From CAYVFC01 sp964450715 (GTDB lineage: Bacteria; Myxococcota_A; Polyangia; Polyangiales; JAFGIB01), in contig CAYVFC010000239.1 in assembly GCA_964450715.1 (NCBI GenBank), positions 1 to 6,796 of the forward strand: a stretch of 6,796 nt of DNA, read 5' to 3'. The notes under the pieces are model-generated. The model made no database searches and was not told the origin of the DNA. It was given only the letters and a program-made list of their open reading frames with translations. Made by a program: the position numbers and the translations under genes. Shown piece by piece: positions 6,106 through 6,796 of the stretch (position 1 is the stretch's first letter; each line of letters opens with the position of its first letter).

Positions 6106-6123
6106 GCGGGCAAGCATGCCCGC
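6106..6123 (+). repeat. Third GCGGGC-type hairpin
   Basis: GCGGGCA (6106-6112) and TGCCCGC (6117-6123) form a perfect 7-bp stem with an AGCA loop. The stem resembles the two copies upstream, but loop and flanks differ. It is probably a diverged member of the same cluster. A 10-base direct repeat, CATGGGACCA, follows at 6133-6142 and 6158-6167. Confidence 0.5.
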
Positions 6124-6233
6124 TTCCACCCCCATGGGACCACCGGATTTTCAGGGTCATGGGACCAGGGAGGTCGCGACGACCGTGATTTGACGTTGCA
6201 CGATTTGTCCCCGCGTTGTCGAGAGAGACCGGA

Positions 6234-6251
6234 GGCGCCCGTCAGGGCGCC
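6234..6251 (+). repeat. Perfect 7-bp GC hairpin
   Basis: GGCGCCC (6234-6240) and GGGCGCC (6245-6251) flank a GTCA loop. No T-run follows. It may be a Rho-type or processing structure, or a relic of the GC-hairpin cluster. Its stem core GCGCCC/GGGCGC is the same as the hairpin at 6500-6514. Confidence 0.45.
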
Positions 6252-6431
6252 GACGTCCCGCCCTCAGCGGCGCCGTCTCCTCCTGATGGGCATCTTCGGT
6301 TTGGTCACCGGGGTCTGCGGCGGCGGGTCGTCGCTGGAGACCGTCGGCTTCTGCTGGGGCCGGTCGGCGGGGGACGCGCGGGTTGAATTGGCCCGCCCGA
6401 CGGAGTCATTCGGACTGGCGGGCCGCGTTGT

Positions 6432-6489
6432 CGTTGGAAACGTGCAAAGCGGAGTAGACGTAAGTCCACGGAGCTGCACGTTTCCAACG
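6432..6489 (+). ncRNA. 58-base structured hairpin element, possible RNA or mobile-repeat stem
   Basis: CGTTGGAAACGTGCA (6432-6446) and TGCACGTTTCCAACG (6475-6489) form a perfect 15-bp stem. Inside it come an AA bulge (6447-6448), two G-C pairs, a symmetric GGA/GGA internal loop (6451-6453 and 6470-6472), a 6-bp stem with one A-C mismatch (6454-6459 and 6464-6469) and a GTAA loop (6460-6463). Read as plus-strand RNA, the loop is a GNRA tetraloop and the GGA/GGA loop could form sheared G-A pairs, features common in structured RNA. The minus strand would lack both. It could equally be a REP- or MITE-like DNA stem. No known family is recognised; the structure is seen, the role is inferred. Confidence 0.4.
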
Positions 6490-6499
6490 GCAATACGGA

Positions 6500-6514
6500 G
6501 CGCCCGAAGGGCGC
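6500..6514 (+). repeat. 6-bp hairpin with GAA loop
   Basis: GCGCCC (6500-6505) and GGGCGC (6509-6514) pair perfectly around a GAA loop, 10 bases after the large hairpin. It may be part of the same element. No T-run follows, so an intrinsic terminator is not supported. Confidence 0.4.
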
Positions 6515-6741
6515 GAGTACACCCGCGCTCGAACCGCGCGCCAACCGCGGGCCTCGACCACAGGGGCGGTTGGCACGCGGGACGCCCCCGCCGACCGGCC
6601 CCGGCCTGCACACGCCCGGCCGGCGTCGAGCCGTTATCCGAGAAGTACAGTCGCGATCGATTTGGACCGGCGGGCTGCTGCGTCGACGCGGTCAACGGGG
6701 TAGGGCTGGACGTCACCGAGTACCTTTGAAGTTGTGTAGTA

Positions 6742-6770
6742 TCTTTAGGAGGCACCGCAAAATAAACGAT
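6742..6770 (-). repeat. Copy 3 of recurring intergenic motif (minus strand)
   Basis: On the minus strand 6770-6755 reads ATCGTTTATTTTGCGG, one mismatch from copy 1 at 86-101. The match to copy 1 weakens but continues to about 6742. On the plus strand this extension appears as AGGAGG (6747-6752), which looks like a ribosome binding site but has no start codon after it before the window ends. Confidence 0.5.
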
Positions 6771-6796
6771 ACGAGACCGGGCGCGTCGGCGGAGCG

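Larger units (their letters stand above)
6124..6796. other. Region without a convincing gene at right end
   Basis: About 670 bases with hairpins and one motif copy but no recognised gene. The longest plus-strand open frame ends at 6729. Its part from an in-frame ATG at 6286 has mostly G/C third positions and G-rich first positions for about 40 codons (start MGIFGLVTGVCGGGSS), which is mildly coding-like. It has no ribosome binding site, no recognised domain, and it runs through the strong hairpin at 6432-6489. An antisense frame (6264-6755) shares the same third positions and reads Pro/Arg-rich. Either could be a decayed gene; neither is called. Confidence 0.4.

Noticed and set aside
6026..6123. 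CRISPR array
   Set aside because: Only two identical units with one 21-base spacer, each a GC hairpin, no third exact repeat and no cas gene.
3248..6186. 9-bp inverted repeat (ACGGTCGTC at 3248-3256, GACGACCGT at 6178-6186) flanking the kor operon
   Set aside because: Tempting as ends of a transferred unit, but a 9-bp match between two sequences of about 100 bases is not rare enough. There is no transposase or target duplication.
6432..6489. Integron attC site
   Set aside because: The ends read GTTGGAA...TTCCAAC, the reverse of the attC order (RYYYAAC first, GTTRRRY last), and no integrase or cassette gene is nearby.
6747..6752. AGGAGG as a ribosome binding site for a gene running off the right end
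   Set aside because: No ATG, GTG or TTG follows at suitable spacing, and the bases are part of motif copy 3 on the other strand.

Overview
The window is high-GC bacterial DNA that appears to join two kinds of material. The left half (about 1-3280) looks like Myxococcota (myxobacteria). It carries a membrane-anchored Hanks-type Ser/Thr protein kinase, followed by a secreted lipoprotein with a cysteine-rich motif and a Gly/Thr/Ala low-complexity middle, a protein style common in that phylum. This assignment is inference from protein style, not from a database search. The centre (3284-6028) is a tight four-gene operon for a 2-oxoacid:ferredoxin oxidoreductase, an enzyme type associated with anaerobic or low-oxygen metabolism.

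Layout, all confident genes on the + strand: 2-58, probable last codons of an upstream gene; 59-556, AT-richer intergenic DNA with a good -10 element (498-503); 557-1951, kinase; 1952-2319, hairpin and regulatory-looking intergenic DNA; 2320-3069, lipoprotein; 3070-3283, intergenic with a 5-4-5 dyad; 3284-3529 korD, 3526-4674 korA, 4677-5483 korB, 5483-6028 korC; 6029-6796, hairpins and repeats with no convincing gene.

The four kor genes should make one complex. KorA and KorB form the thiamine-diphosphate catalytic core with a proximal [4Fe-4S] cluster, KorC is the gamma domain involved in CoA handling, and KorD carries two [4Fe-4S] clusters that pass electrons to ferredoxin. The enzyme interconverts a 2-oxoacid plus CoA with acyl-CoA plus CO2 and reduced ferredoxin. 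2-Oxoglutarate is the likeliest substrate from gene order, but the sequence alone does not settle it. The kinase and lipoprotein show no operon link to each other or to kor.

The best candidates for something undescribed are non-coding. One is a short motif (ATCGTT-N2/3-TTTTGCGG) found in three separate intergenic regions. Another is a 58-nt near-continuous hairpin at 6432-6489 with a GUAA tetraloop and a symmetric GGA/GGA internal loop. A pair of 23-bp hairpin repeats begins inside the korC stop codon. I found no CRISPR array, tRNA, rRNA, transposase, defence system or other obviously novel protein system.
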